A stretch of DNA of 64,000 nucleotides from Pseudotabrizicola sp. (GTDB taxonomy: Bacteria > Pseudomonadota > Alphaproteobacteria > Rhodobacterales > Rhodobacteraceae): positions 1 through 64,000 of the forward strand of contig NZ_JAUXOV010000036.1 in the NCBI RefSeq assembly GCF_030684215.1, written 5' to 3'. The notes under the pieces are model-generated. The model ran no database searches. It saw only the letters and a list, made by a program, of their open reading frames with translations, and was not told the origin of the DNA. This document shows, piece after piece, positions 33,541 through 42,246 of this stretch. A program made the position numbers and the translations under genes. Numbering within the stretch: position 1 is the first letter of the stretch; every line of letters begins with the position of its first letter.

Positions 33541-34868
33541 ACATCATCCTTCAGATCGTGCTGGCCTTTGGGTCGGTGGGGGTTCTTTTGGCGCTTATGG
33601 CTCTTGTGCGCATCCTTGCGGGCCGCGCCCGGATCGGCCCCGAGGTGCAGCGCAAGCTCGTGCATGTGGGAACCGGGCTTTATGCGCTGAGCCTGCCATG
33701 GATTTTCCCGGACCGTTGGCCGGTTTACATGCTGATCGGCGTTACTTTGGTGGCGATGATTGTCCTGCGCATTCCGCGCCTATCCGGCAGCCTTGGGCAG
33801 ACGTTGCACAGCGTCGAGCGGCGATCCTATGGCGATTTTCTGTTGGCCATTTCGGTGGGGCTTTGCTTTTTCCTCGCCGAGGGCGTCACGCTTTACTATG
33901 TGCTGCCGATTGCAGTTCTGACCCTTGCAGATGCCGCCGCCGCACTGGCCGGAACCGCTTACGGAACCCGCAGGTTCAAGGTTGAAGACGGGCACAAAAG
34001 TGTAGAGGGAACCGTTGTTTTCTTCGTCGTCACCTTGCTGGTGTCACTGATCTGTCTGATGTTCCTGTCAGATCTGCCACCACCGAACATTCTGGCTTTG
34101 GCGATCATGGTGGCGGCCTTTGGTGCTTTGGTCGAAGCGCAAAGCTGGCGGGGGTTTGACAATCTGTTCCTGCCGCTTGGGCTGTTGGTGTTTTTGTCCG
34201 TTCACAGCCAAAGCAGTTTGTCGGTCCTTTTGGGGCTTGCCGGACTGTTCATCGTGTCGATTGTCGGCTTTCGCATCATTGGCCCACGCTTTGGGCTGAC
34301 CAAACATGCGGCGCGGGTCTATGTCGTGGCCGTTTTCATGATCCTTGCGGTTGTCGAAGTGCAGAATGCGATCTTGCCCGGACTGGTGTTGCTGGCCCAT
34401 GCTTGGTGTTCGATCCGTGCGCCCGGAAAGGACAGCTACGGCGATCTTGATGTGGTGGCCGCACTTGCGCTGTTCAGCTTTGGCTGGCTTGCGGTGGGCA
34501 ACGCAACGGGCTGGAACGCCGTGCAGTTCTACGGCCTGACGGCGATGGGATTGGTGATGGGGCTTTGCACCCTTGCACTTGGGCGGCAATTGATCTGGGT
34601 GCCGGTGATTGCCGCAGGTTTGTTGGCTGTCAGAGGTGTTGCAACCAGCCTGAATGTGACGACCACGCTCTGGGCGGAGCCGCTTTGGCTTTTGGCATCG
34701 GCATGTCTGGTGGTTTCCGCCGCCGCGGCAATCGCGGTTCCGCATCTGTTTGGGCGCGATCGCGTGCTGAAGCTGACCTTCTTGTCGATGATATTGCCAG
34801 TAGGCTACTACGCAATTGCGGTGATGCAACAGGGCGGTGTTCGTGCAGCCTCGGGGGCGGGACTATGA
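33537..34868 (+). CDS. Dolichol/phytol-kinase-like membrane protein with extra C-terminal membrane domain
   Basis: A 443-residue protein with about 13 hydrophobic segments. The N-terminal half has QRKLVHVGTGLYALSLPWIF and the pair LADAAAALAGTAYGTRRF / DGHKSVEGTVVFF, the signature of CTP-dependent dolichol, phytol and diacylglycerol kinases and of CdsA-like enzymes. Such proteins are usually 200-300 residues; here about 200 more hydrophobic residues follow. It probably phosphorylates (or activates with CTP) a lipid alcohol in the membrane. It is coupled to both neighbours by ATGA overlaps. Confidence 0.78.
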   Translation: MNIILQIVLAFGSVGVLLALMALVRILAGRARIGPEVQRKLVHVGTGLYALSLPWIFPDRWPVYMLIGVTLVAMIVLRIPRLSGSLGQTLHSVERRSYGDFLLAISVGLCFFLAEGVTLYYVLPIAVLTLADAAAALAGTAYGTRRFKVEDGHKSVEGTVVFFVVTLLVSLICLMFLSDLPPPNILALAIMVAAFGALVEAQSWRGFDNLFLPLGLLVFLSVHSQSSLSVLLGLAGLFIVSIVGFRIIGPRFGLTKHAARVYVVAVFMILAVVEVQNAILPGLVLLAHAWCSIRAPGKDSYGDLDVVAALALFSFGWLAVGNATGWNAVQFYGLTAMGLVMGLCTLALGRQLIWVPVIAAGLLAVRGVATSLNVTTTLWAEPLWLLASACLVVSAAAAIAVPHLFGRDRVLKLTFLSMILPVGYYAIAVMQQGGVRAASGAGL

Positions 34869-35710
34869 CGCAACAGACATTGAAGACCGATGGCGCCAGT
34901 CTGACCATTCATCTGGGCGGGCCACACTGGAACGGTATGCCCGCCGCCACAATCGGTAACGTCTCGTTCAAGAACGCCGGGGCCGGGGCGCAGTTGCTGG
35001 ATCAGGCCCTCAGGCAGATAGGGGACGCAGGGCGCGACCGGGTTCTGGGGCCGATGGCGGGCGACACATGGCATAGTTATCGGTTTGTGTCCGAAACCGA
35101 TGGATCGCCCCCGTTTTTGCTTGAACCCACAAACCGCCCCGAAGAACCGGAGATTTTTGCAGCGGCAGGGTTTGCCCCCGTGGCGCGCTATTTCTCGGCC
35201 AGGATGCCGCTGGCAAAGGTCGATCTGACACCCCCACCGCAAACGGATGCCTTTACCATTGAAACATGGGACGGCACCGATCCCGACCGTCTGCTGCGCG
35301 AGGTGTTTACCCTGTCTTCACAGGCTTTTTCCAGCAACGCCTTTTACACCCCGATCACGCAAGATGCCTTTCTCGCGATGTATCAACCTGTGATGCCGCT
35401 GATGAAGCGTGACCTGATCTTCTTTGCGCGCCGTCGTGATGGGGCATTGGCGGGTTACCTTTTCGCTATGCCCAATTATGCCGAAGGATCAGAACCAAAG
35501 TCCGTGATCCTGAAAACCTATGCCAGCCGCGAACGCGGGGCAGGGCGGCATCTTGTGCATGCCTGCCACAGCGCCGCGCTGGGTCTTGGCTTTGAAACCG
35601 TCATCCATGCGCTGATCCACGATGACAATGTGTCGGCCGAACGCAGCCAGCGCGAGGGCGCGCAGATCTTTCGCCGCTACGCGCTTTTGGGCCGCCAATT
35701 GAATGGCTGA
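34865..35710 (+). CDS. GNAT-like acyltransferase
   Basis: The real protein is the last 281 residues of track ORF 34565-35710, from ATG 34865, which overlaps the kinase-like stop. The C-terminal half resembles a GNAT fold: GALAGYLFAMPNYAE (strand), VILKTYASRERGAGRHLVHACHSAA (acyl-CoA loop) and IHALIHDDNVSAERSQREGAQIFRRYAL. The N-terminal half may be a second degenerate acyltransferase-like domain. The substrate is unknown. Being between a lipid kinase and an AMP-ligase, it may acylate the pathway product. Confidence 0.7.
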   Translation: MTQQTLKTDGASLTIHLGGPHWNGMPAATIGNVSFKNAGAGAQLLDQALRQIGDAGRDRVLGPMAGDTWHSYRFVSETDGSPPFLLEPTNRPEEPEIFAAAGFAPVARYFSARMPLAKVDLTPPPQTDAFTIETWDGTDPDRLLREVFTLSSQAFSSNAFYTPITQDAFLAMYQPVMPLMKRDLIFFARRRDGALAGYLFAMPNYAEGSEPKSVILKTYASRERGAGRHLVHACHSAALGLGFETVIHALIHDDNVSAERSQREGAQIFRRYALLGRQLNG

Positions 35711-37121
35711 TCTGCTGGACGCATTCGCGGCAGCGGTCTTGCGCCATCCGCAGCGGCTGGCTTTGGTGGATGGCGCAGGCCATGAGGTCAGCTTTGCGGC
35801 CCTGCAGTCGCGGGCCGATGCGTTTGCGGGCGCGTGGCATCGCAAAGGTATTCGTCCTGGTGACAAGGTCTTGCTGGCCATGTCGGTTGGCGCGGATCTT
35901 TACGCAGCATTGGCGGCGCTTTGGTCGCTCGGGGCCACCGCCGTTTTGCCGGAACCCGCGATGGGGCTTGCCGGGCTTCGGCATGCGGCACGGGTAACGC
36001 GACCGCAGGCGTTTTGCAGTTCAGGTGCCTTTGGGTTGCTGAAATGGCTGCTGCCCGAGCTTTGGCCGATCATTCACCTGTGGCCCGCAGCGAAAGCAGC
36101 ACCGGCACCCATTTTGCCCCGTCTTTCTGGCTCGGATATTGCGCTGATCTCTTTCACATCGGGCACCAGCGGTGCGCCCAAAGCCATTCCGCGCAGCCAT
36201 GATTTTCTGAGCGCCCAGCACAGGGCCATCGCTCCCCTGCTGCACAGCGACCGGACAGAACGTGATCTGGTCGCCTTTCCGGTCTTTGTGCTGATCAACA
36301 TTGCCAACGGGCAAACCTCGGTTCTGCCGAACTGGAAAATGTCCCGGATCGATGCGCTGCGCCCGGAAAAGCTGCACGGCTGGATGGAACGCCAACAGGT
36401 GACGCGCGCGCTTATCCCGCCTGCTCTTTGCGAAAGGTTGGCGCGATCTGGCGCTCCGCCGTTGCTTCACACCGTTTTCACGGGCGGTGGCCCGGTGTTT
36501 CCCGATTTGATCGAGCGGCTGAAAACAGTTGCACCCTCTGTGGGCCTGACCTGCGTTTACGGCTCAACTGAAGCTGAACCGATCGCGCATTTGAACACCG
36601 TTGATATCGATGCAACGGATCAGGCGGCGATGGAGCAAGGTCACGGCCTGCTGGTTGGCCGCCCCGTTGATGACATCCGGTTGCGGATCAAAGACGATGA
36701 GATTCAGGTCGCAGGCGATCATGTGAACTCTGGCTATCTTGACCCTGCACATGACCGTGAAAACAAGATCCATGAGGGCGATACCGTCTGGCACCGCACG
36801 GGTGATGCGGGGCACCTTGACGCGAAGGGGCGGCTTTGGCTGCTGGGGCGGATCGGCGCAGAGGTGCAAATCGCGGGGCAAAGGGTTCACCCTTTCTCGG
36901 TTGAGGTTGCCGTTCGGAAATGGCCGGGTGTGCGCAGCTGTGCCTTGATTGCCAATGGGCAGCAGGTGTCGCTATTTATCGAGGGCGACACGCACGAGGC
37001 GTCGCTGTGGGGCCAGCAGGCAGCAGCTTTGGGGATAGAACGCGTGATCCCCATCGCAAAAATGCCAATGGACAAGCGCCACGCGTCAAAGATCGACCGT
37101 GCAGCCCTGATGGAGAGTTGA
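35703..37121 (+). CDS. AMP-forming acyl ligase (ANL superfamily)
   Basis: A 472-residue protein, somewhat shorter than usual acyl-CoA ligases (500-560). The A3 phosphate loop is SFTSGTSGAPKAIPRSHDF, followed by VYGSTEAEPIAH (A5) and the hinge WHRTGDAGHLDAKGRLWLLGR (A7-A8) and a C-terminal catalytic Lys region (DKRHASKIDR). It activates a carboxylic acid as acyl-AMP. It overlaps the GNAT-like gene by 8 bases and ends the operon. Similarity to OleC-type enzymes of the olefin pathway is possible but not shown. The acid it activates is unknown. Confidence 0.85.
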   Translation: MADLLDAFAAAVLRHPQRLALVDGAGHEVSFAALQSRADAFAGAWHRKGIRPGDKVLLAMSVGADLYAALAALWSLGATAVLPEPAMGLAGLRHAARVTRPQAFCSSGAFGLLKWLLPELWPIIHLWPAAKAAPAPILPRLSGSDIALISFTSGTSGAPKAIPRSHDFLSAQHRAIAPLLHSDRTERDLVAFPVFVLINIANGQTSVLPNWKMSRIDALRPEKLHGWMERQQVTRALIPPALCERLARSGAPPLLHTVFTGGGPVFPDLIERLKTVAPSVGLTCVYGSTEAEPIAHLNTVDIDATDQAAMEQGHGLLVGRPVDDIRLRIKDDEIQVAGDHVNSGYLDPAHDRENKIHEGDTVWHRTGDAGHLDAKGRLWLLGRIGAEVQIAGQRVHPFSVEVAVRKWPGVRSCALIANGQQVSLFIEGDTHEASLWGQQAAALGIERVIPIAKMPMDKRHASKIDRAALMES

Positions 37122-37177
37122 GCCGCGCAAGATCTGAAATGGACCAGAACAGCGGTTCTTGGAATGTTTGCGTCGGA

Positions 37178-38161
37178 TCAAAGGCTTTGGCGGATTCTGA
37201 GGGCAGGGGGCAGGCGGATCGTCGAAGGGGCGCCGGTTTCGCCTGCAATGCGCCGAGTCAAAAGATCCAGCGCAGCGTGAACGGTTTCACTCACCGGATT
37301 GGCCACCGTTGTCAGGCAGAACGGCTCCCACGCCGCCGCCGGAATGTCGTCAAACCCGCAGATGCCCACATCTTCGGGCACGCGCAGCCCAAGACGGTGC
37401 GCCGCCGCGATGGCCCCGATCGCCATGGCATCATTGCCGCAGGCAATCGCATCGGGGCGATCCGGGCCGGTCAGCAGGGCCAGCGCCTGCACCATGCCGC
37501 TGTCGGTCGTGTAATCCCCCCGGCGCGTCTCGCACAGGGACATTCCATAACCAGCCAAAGCTGCTGTCAGCCCCTCGAGCCGCTCCACATTGGAAAAGGT
37601 GTCTGCGCGTCCGCCGATCCAGGCGATCTTGCGGCGTCCCGTGGTGACCAGCCGTTCGGCAATCATGCTCATGCCGGCGCGGTTGTCGCAGCACACCGAG
37701 TCGGCGCCGCCGCCGTCCAACACCCGGCCCACCACAACAATCGGCGCACCATTGGCAGTGCAGCGTTCGGCCAGTTTGCGGTTGACCGACCCGGCGGCGA
37801 TCACCGCGCCATCAACCTGGTAGGCCAGCGCGTGATCCAGCGCCGGTTCAATCTCTTGCCCCGGCGAGACTGGCACCAGCAGCGGCCACAGGCCCCGGCT
37901 GCGGATACCTTGCGACAGAATATCAAGAAACCAGCTTTCATAAGGGTTTGAAAGCGACCCAACTACAACCGCGATCAGCCCGGTGGCACCCCCGGTCAGG
38001 CTGCGCGCCATCAGGTTGGGCCGATACCCCAGATCATCGGCTACGGCGCGGATATGGGCGCGTTTGTCGGGCTGGATACTGGCCCCTTCGGTAAAGGCCC
38101 GCGACACGGCAGACCGGGAAACCCCGGCCCTTGCCGCCACATCATCCGCCGTCACCCGCAT
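37178..38161 (-). CDS. LacI-family regulator of the adjacent ABC importer
   Basis: From ATG 38161 the protein has 327 residues. The HTH is VTADDVAARAGVSRSAVSRAF and the hinge is YRPNLMARSLTGG; the rest is a periplasmic-binding-protein-like effector domain (DAIACGNDAMAIGAI, DVGICGFDDIPAA). It is divergent from the ABC operon with about 150 bases between and a LacI-type dyad 25 bases from its start, so it most likely represses that operon until its ligand is present. The track start 22 codons earlier lies in this operator region. Confidence 0.9.
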   Translation of the reverse strand: MRVTADDVAARAGVSRSAVSRAFTEGASIQPDKRAHIRAVADDLGYRPNLMARSLTGGATGLIAVVVGSLSNPYESWFLDILSQGIRSRGLWPLLVPVSPGQEIEPALDHALAYQVDGAVIAAGSVNRKLAERCTANGAPIVVVGRVLDGGGADSVCCDNRAGMSMIAERLVTTGRRKIAWIGGRADTFSNVERLEGLTAALAGYGMSLCETRRGDYTTDSGMVQALALLTGPDRPDAIACGNDAMAIGAIAAAHRLGLRVPEDVGICGFDDIPAAAWEPFCLTTVANPVSETVHAALDLLTRRIAGETGAPSTIRLPPALRIRQSL

Positions 38162-38185
38162 GCTGCTCCCTGCGCCCGGAAAAAA

Positions 38186-38199
38186 TGAACACGATTTCA
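38186..38199. promoter_or_regulatory. LacI-type operator between the regulator and the ABC operon
   Basis: TGAACACGATTTCA is an imperfect dyad centred on CG (TGAA/TTCA arms), the form usual for LacI-family sites. It lies in the divergent promoter region. Confidence 0.5.
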
Positions 38200-38309
38200 A
38201 GATAGACACATGCTTGTTACACATCAAGGATAATCAGCCTTAACACATAGAGCAAAAGCAGGAAACCATGATTGCACAGGCTTTCAAAACCGCGTCGGGA
38301 GGGGGCGAT

Positions 38310-39317
38310 ATGGGAGTCGAGGCGCTGGCATTGTGCGGGCTTTCCATTCGTTTGGGGGGCGTGCAGATCCTGCATGATGTGACGCTGAATGTGCCGGCTG
38401 GCAGCTTCACCTGCCTGCTGGGTCCGTCGGGCTGTGGCAAGACCACACTTTTGCGGTCGATCGCCGGTTTTGCCCCGCCAGCGTCGGGCGATATCCGTCT
38501 GGGCGCGCGGTCTATTGCCGATCTGCCGCCGGAAAAACGCGGCACGGCTATGGTATTCCAGTCCTATGCGCTTTGGCCGCACATGACGGTGGCGGGCAAC
38601 CTGACCTATCCGCTGAAGCTGCGCGGCATTGGCCGGGCCGAGCGGGACACACGGGCCGAGGCACTGCTCGACATGTTGGGCCTGTCGGGCTTTGGCCCGC
38701 GCAAGGTGGGCAGCTTGTCGGGCGGCCAGCGCCAACGCGTCGCACTGGGTCGGGCGCTGATCATTGATCCGCCGATCCTGTTGCTGGACGAGCCGTTGTC
38801 GAACCTTGACGCCGCCATCCGCCGTAACCTGCGCGGCGAATTACGCCGCCTGCAGCAGCGGCTGGGCATCACCACCATCATGGTGACCCATGATCAGGAA
38901 GAAGCCCTCGCCATGGCCGATACTATCGTGCTGATGCGCGCGGGCCGCGTGGTGCAGGTCGCCGCCCCGCAAGATCTTTACGCTCGTCCCGCCGATTTGG
39001 ATGCCGGACGGTTTCTGGGCGTGGACAATATGATTGCCGGTCGTCCGGGTGATCCGGTGGCGGCTGCCACGCTGGGGTTTCGCAGTATGGACGCCCGCAT
39101 CCATGACGCAGCCCCCGAAAATGCCCTTGTCCGGAATGGCACGGTTCTGGACTGTGCCTATACCGGCGGGGGCTATCACCTTCAGCTTGAGAGCGGAGCT
39201 GAGGTGATTTCAGCGGTTTCCGGCGTGCCAGTCGCGCCGGGGACGCAGGTGCGTGTCGCTGTGCCGACCGCATCGCTTATGGCGTTCGGGGCCAACCAGA
39301 TGTTGCTGCCGAACTGA
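38310..39317 (+). CDS. ABC importer ATPase, UgpC/PotA-like
   Basis: From ATG 38310 (strong GGAGGGGG upstream) the protein has 335 residues; ATG 38268 with AGGA would add 14. Walker A is GPSGCGKTTLLRS, the signature is [15 protein letters not shown], Walker B is ILLLDEPLSNLDA and the switch His is VTHDQEE. A C-terminal TOBE-like regulatory domain follows residue 240. It powers the importer formed with the binding protein and two permeases downstream. It starts the operon divergent from the LacI gene. Confidence 0.92.
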   Translation: MGVEALALCGLSIRLGGVQILHDVTLNVPAGSFTCLLGPSGCGKTTLLRSIAGFAPPASGDIRLGARSIADLPPEKRGTAMVFQSYALWPHMTVAGNLTYPLKLRGIGRAERDTRAEALLDMLGLSGFGPRKVGSLSGGQRQRVALGRALIIDPPILLLDEPLSNLDAAIRRNLRGELRRLQQRLGITTIMVTHDQEEALAMADTIVLMRAGRVVQVAAPQDLYARPADLDAGRFLGVDNMIAGRPGDPVAAATLGFRSMDARIHDAAPENALVRNGTVLDCAYTGGGYHLQLESGAEVISAVSGVPVAPGTQVRVAVPTASLMAFGANQMLLPN

Positions 39318-39343
39318 ACCCCACCCACAGCGGAGACTTGCCA

Positions 39344-40474
39344 ATGAAACGATCAATTGTTCTGGGAGCGGCCTTCACCGCCGTCCTAAGCCTTCCCGTT
39401 GCCGCCCAGACCCTGAATGTGGTCACAGCAGGCGACACCAACATGGTGGATTACATCAATGATTACCTCGGCCCCTTGTTCGAGGAGCAAAACCCCGGCG
39501 TGACCGTGCGCGCACTGGGCACCGGTCCCGGTGATGGCGGCAGTCAGGCGTTGTATGAAAAGCTGTCGGCGCAAAAGGGAAATGACGTCTGGGATGTCGA
39601 TGTCGGCGTCGTGCATCAGCGCATGGCCGGGCAGATGGTGTCTGAAGGCCTGCTACAATCCTACCGCGACCGCGCCGCAACCGGCTCTCTGGTCACTGCA
39701 GACAGCGCAGAAAACGCGCTGGGTGTTGATGTGGGTGGCTATGTGATGCCAATGTTCCAAAGCCAGATCGCCATTGCCTACAACCCGGCGCTGGTCAGCG
39801 CCCCGCCGCAAAGCTATGCCGAGCTGGCGGATTGGGCAGCGGCGAACCCTGGCCAGTTTGGCTATAACGGTATCACTGGCGGCATGGCGGGCGTGGGCTT
39901 TGTCTTTGGCTGGATGTATGCGTTTTCCGACATGTCCGAGACTCTGCGCAACGGCCCGTTTGACGCCGCCGCCGCCGCCAACTGGACCCCAGCGCTGGAG
40001 GGGCTGAAGCAGTTCAACACGGTCGCTACCATCACGCCGGGCAACGCCGGCACGCTGGATGCGATGAACCGGGGCGAAATCGCGATGGGCCCGGTCTGGA
40101 TGGATATGTTCTATACATGGGTTGCCGATGGCCGCCTGAATCCGGATCTCAAGCTGTTGATCCCCGCGCCGGGCATGCCGGGCCAGCCAATGTATTACGT
40201 GGTGCCGGATAAGGCCGCACAGACGGATCTGGCGGTCAAGTTTATCGAACTGGCCACCTCGCCCGAAGTGCAGGCCGAAGGCATCGTGCGCCGGTTCAAC
40301 TGGCTGCCGGGCATCGATGCCAATGCAGTCAAGGAAAACCTGACGGTCGAGGAATGGGGCGTGCTGTTCACTGATGTCTCACCCGAAGTGCTTGCCGAAC
40401 GCGGTCTGTCGATGCCGCAGGCCGATTACTTCCGCACGATCCTCGAAAGCTATGAACGGCAGGTCGCCAACTGA
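39344..40474 (+). CDS. ABC importer substrate-binding protein
   Basis: A 376-residue precursor with a signal peptide (SIVLGAAFTAVLSLPVAAQ-TLNVV) and a family-1 extracellular solute-binding fold (VVTAGDTNMVDYINDYLGPLFEEQNPGVTV, MYYVVPDKAAQTDLAVKFIELATSPEVQAE). It resembles the putrescine/spermidine and iron/2-aminoethylphosphonate clade more than sugar binders by its short form. The downstream phosphodiesterase suggests a phosphodiester ligand. RBS CGGAG precedes the ATG. Confidence 0.88.
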   Translation: MKRSIVLGAAFTAVLSLPVAAQTLNVVTAGDTNMVDYINDYLGPLFEEQNPGVTVRALGTGPGDGGSQALYEKLSAQKGNDVWDVDVGVVHQRMAGQMVSEGLLQSYRDRAATGSLVTADSAENALGVDVGGYVMPMFQSQIAIAYNPALVSAPPQSYAELADWAAANPGQFGYNGITGGMAGVGFVFGWMYAFSDMSETLRNGPFDAAAAANWTPALEGLKQFNTVATITPGNAGTLDAMNRGEIAMGPVWMDMFYTWVADGRLNPDLKLLIPAPGMPGQPMYYVVPDKAAQTDLAVKFIELATSPEVQAEGIVRRFNWLPGIDANAVKENLTVEEWGVLFTDVSPEVLAERGLSMPQADYFRTILESYERQVAN

Positions 40475-40547
40475 TGCCGATGCCGGGGCGCGGCACTGCC
40501 CGCGCCCCGGCTCTTTCGAATTGGACGTTTCAGAAAGGCTGCGCCTG

Positions 40548-41414
40548 ATGCCCACAGCTGACGCCACCCCATCGCCATTGCGCGGGAAGCTTCCCGGTCT
40601 TTTGCTGATCGCCCCCGCGCTTTTGGCGATTGCGCTTTTATATGTGGTGCCGCTGGCCAGATCGGTGATCTTTGCCTTTCTTGATCAGGATGGCGGGCTG
40701 ACAACGGCGCATCTGCGCACCGCAATCGAGCTTTATGGCCGCGATATAGTCTTTACGGTGCTTGTGGCGCTGGCTTCGCTGGCACTGATCTCTGTCGTAT
40801 CGATTGCGATTGCGGGCTATCTGACGCTGGGGGCCACCCCTTGGGCGGTGACGGCGCTGCGCTGGCTGTATCGCTGGCCGTTGTTCATCCCCTTTATTGT
40901 CGCCGGCCAGACTGCGCGCAGCTTTCTGGCGCGCAATGGTCTGATGAACAGCTTGCTGATCGACTCTGGCCTGATGGACCAAGCCACCGCGCAAAGTCTG
41001 CTCGACTGGCGCGGGCTGGTGCTGACATTCGCATGGAAACAAGTGCCGTTTGTGACGCTGCTGCTGGCCGGAGCAATGGCCTCTGTTGACCGCTCCACGG
41101 TTGAGGCTGCGCGCAATATGGGGGCAGGGCGCCTGCGCTGCCTAATCGAGATTTTGCTGCCACAGGTGCGCGGAACGCTGCTGGTCGGGCTGATCCTGTC
41201 GCTGGTCACGATCATGTCGGTGCTGTCAGTGCCGATGATGGTGATAGCCGGAAACCCCACCATGATGACCTCGATGATGGCGCACCGCGTGACTTATTAC
41301 GGTGATTATGCGGTGGCCAATGCGTTGGGGCTGTTCTCCTACCTGATCACGGCCGTCGCGGCCTATGCCTATCTGCGGATGACCCTGAACCAGCATAACG
41401 AAGGGGCGCGCTGA
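40548..41414 (+). CDS. ABC importer permease 1
   Basis: The real gene is the last 288 residues of the track ORF, from ATG 40548 (AAAGG upstream). Six membrane segments are visible. The coupling loop is EAARNMGAGRLRCLIEILLPQVRGTLLVG, which contacts the ATPase. It pairs with the next gene to form the membrane channel. The 73-base gap after the binding-protein gene contains a GC-rich inverted repeat (GCCGGGGCGCGGCACTGCCCGCGCCCCGGC) that may damp expression of the permeases relative to the binding protein. Confidence 0.9.
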   Translation: MPTADATPSPLRGKLPGLLLIAPALLAIALLYVVPLARSVIFAFLDQDGGLTTAHLRTAIELYGRDIVFTVLVALASLALISVVSIAIAGYLTLGATPWAVTALRWLYRWPLFIPFIVAGQTARSFLARNGLMNSLLIDSGLMDQATAQSLLDWRGLVLTFAWKQVPFVTLLLAGAMASVDRSTVEAARNMGAGRLRCLIEILLPQVRGTLLVGLILSLVTIMSVLSVPMMVIAGNPTMMTSMMAHRVTYYGDYAVANALGLFSYLITAVAAYAYLRMTLNQHNEGAR

Positions 41415-41416
41415 TC

Positions 41417-42241
41417 ATGACCATGGCAAGCATCGCACGGCGCGGGGCCGCAAACCTGTTACCCGCCCTGATGATCGGGATCTGCGCCTTTGTTGTGTTT
41501 GGCCCGCTGACCAACCTTTTTATGTGGGCTTTTGCGGAAAAGTGGTTCTTTCCCGCGCGCTATCCGACGGAATACGGGTTCGACTTCTGGCAACGGGTGT
41601 TCCGTCCGCGTGCGGGTGCCTGGACCTCGCTGTTCTCATCGGTCTGGATCGCGCTGGCTACGGTGGCGCTGTCGATGGCGCTGGCGGTCCCGGCGGGTTA
41701 TGCGCTGGCGCGGCTGGCCTTGCCCGCGCGAGCGTTCATCATGCTGATTTTCCTTTTGCCACAGGCGTTTCCCAGCTTGCCGATCTTTGTGAACATCGCG
41801 AGGATGTTTTATGGATTTGGTCTGAACGGCACCTATTTGGGCGTGGTTCTGGTCCATTCGTTGCCGGGGCTGGTCTATGCGGTCTGGATCGCCACTGCGG
41901 CCTTCGGTGCCGTTGATCGCACGATGGAGGAAGCCGCCCGCAACCTTGGCGCCGGACCACTGCGCACATTCCGGGATATCACGCTGCCACAGGCGTTTCC
42001 CGGTCTGATCGCCGCATCAATCTTTGTCTTTCTGGACAGCATCGACGAATTCACCGGCACATTCTTTGTCGGCACCCCCGACATCTCGACGCTGCCAATC
42101 TTGATGTTCAACGCCTCTATGGGTGGTAATTACCAGATCGCCTCGATCACCGCGCTGGTCCTTCTGGTGCCGTCCATCGGCTTCATGTTGGTGATTGAAC
42201 GGTTCCTCAAGGCCGATGTGCTGTCGCGGATCGGGAGGTGA
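41417..42241 (+). CDS. ABC importer permease 2
   Basis: A 274-residue permease with six membrane segments and the coupling loop EEAARNLGAGPLRTFRDITLPQAFPGLIAA. ATG 41417 follows the first permease stop by 2 bases and its own stop overlaps the region of the phosphodiesterase start. The motif spacing is that of spermidine/iron-type permeases. It forms a heterodimer with permease 1. Confidence 0.9.
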   Translation: MTMASIARRGAANLLPALMIGICAFVVFGPLTNLFMWAFAEKWFFPARYPTEYGFDFWQRVFRPRAGAWTSLFSSVWIALATVALSMALAVPAGYALARLALPARAFIMLIFLLPQAFPSLPIFVNIARMFYGFGLNGTYLGVVLVHSLPGLVYAVWIATAAFGAVDRTMEEAARNLGAGPLRTFRDITLPQAFPGLIAASIFVFLDSIDEFTGTFFVGTPDISTLPILMFNASMGGNYQIASITALVLLVPSIGFMLVIERFLKADVLSRIGR

Positions 42242-42246
42242 CGGGC

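Noticed and set aside
34565-34864. N-terminal extension of the GNAT-like protein
   Set aside because: The added 100 residues lie inside the kinase-like gene in another frame; ATG 34865 with ATGA overlap is the natural start.
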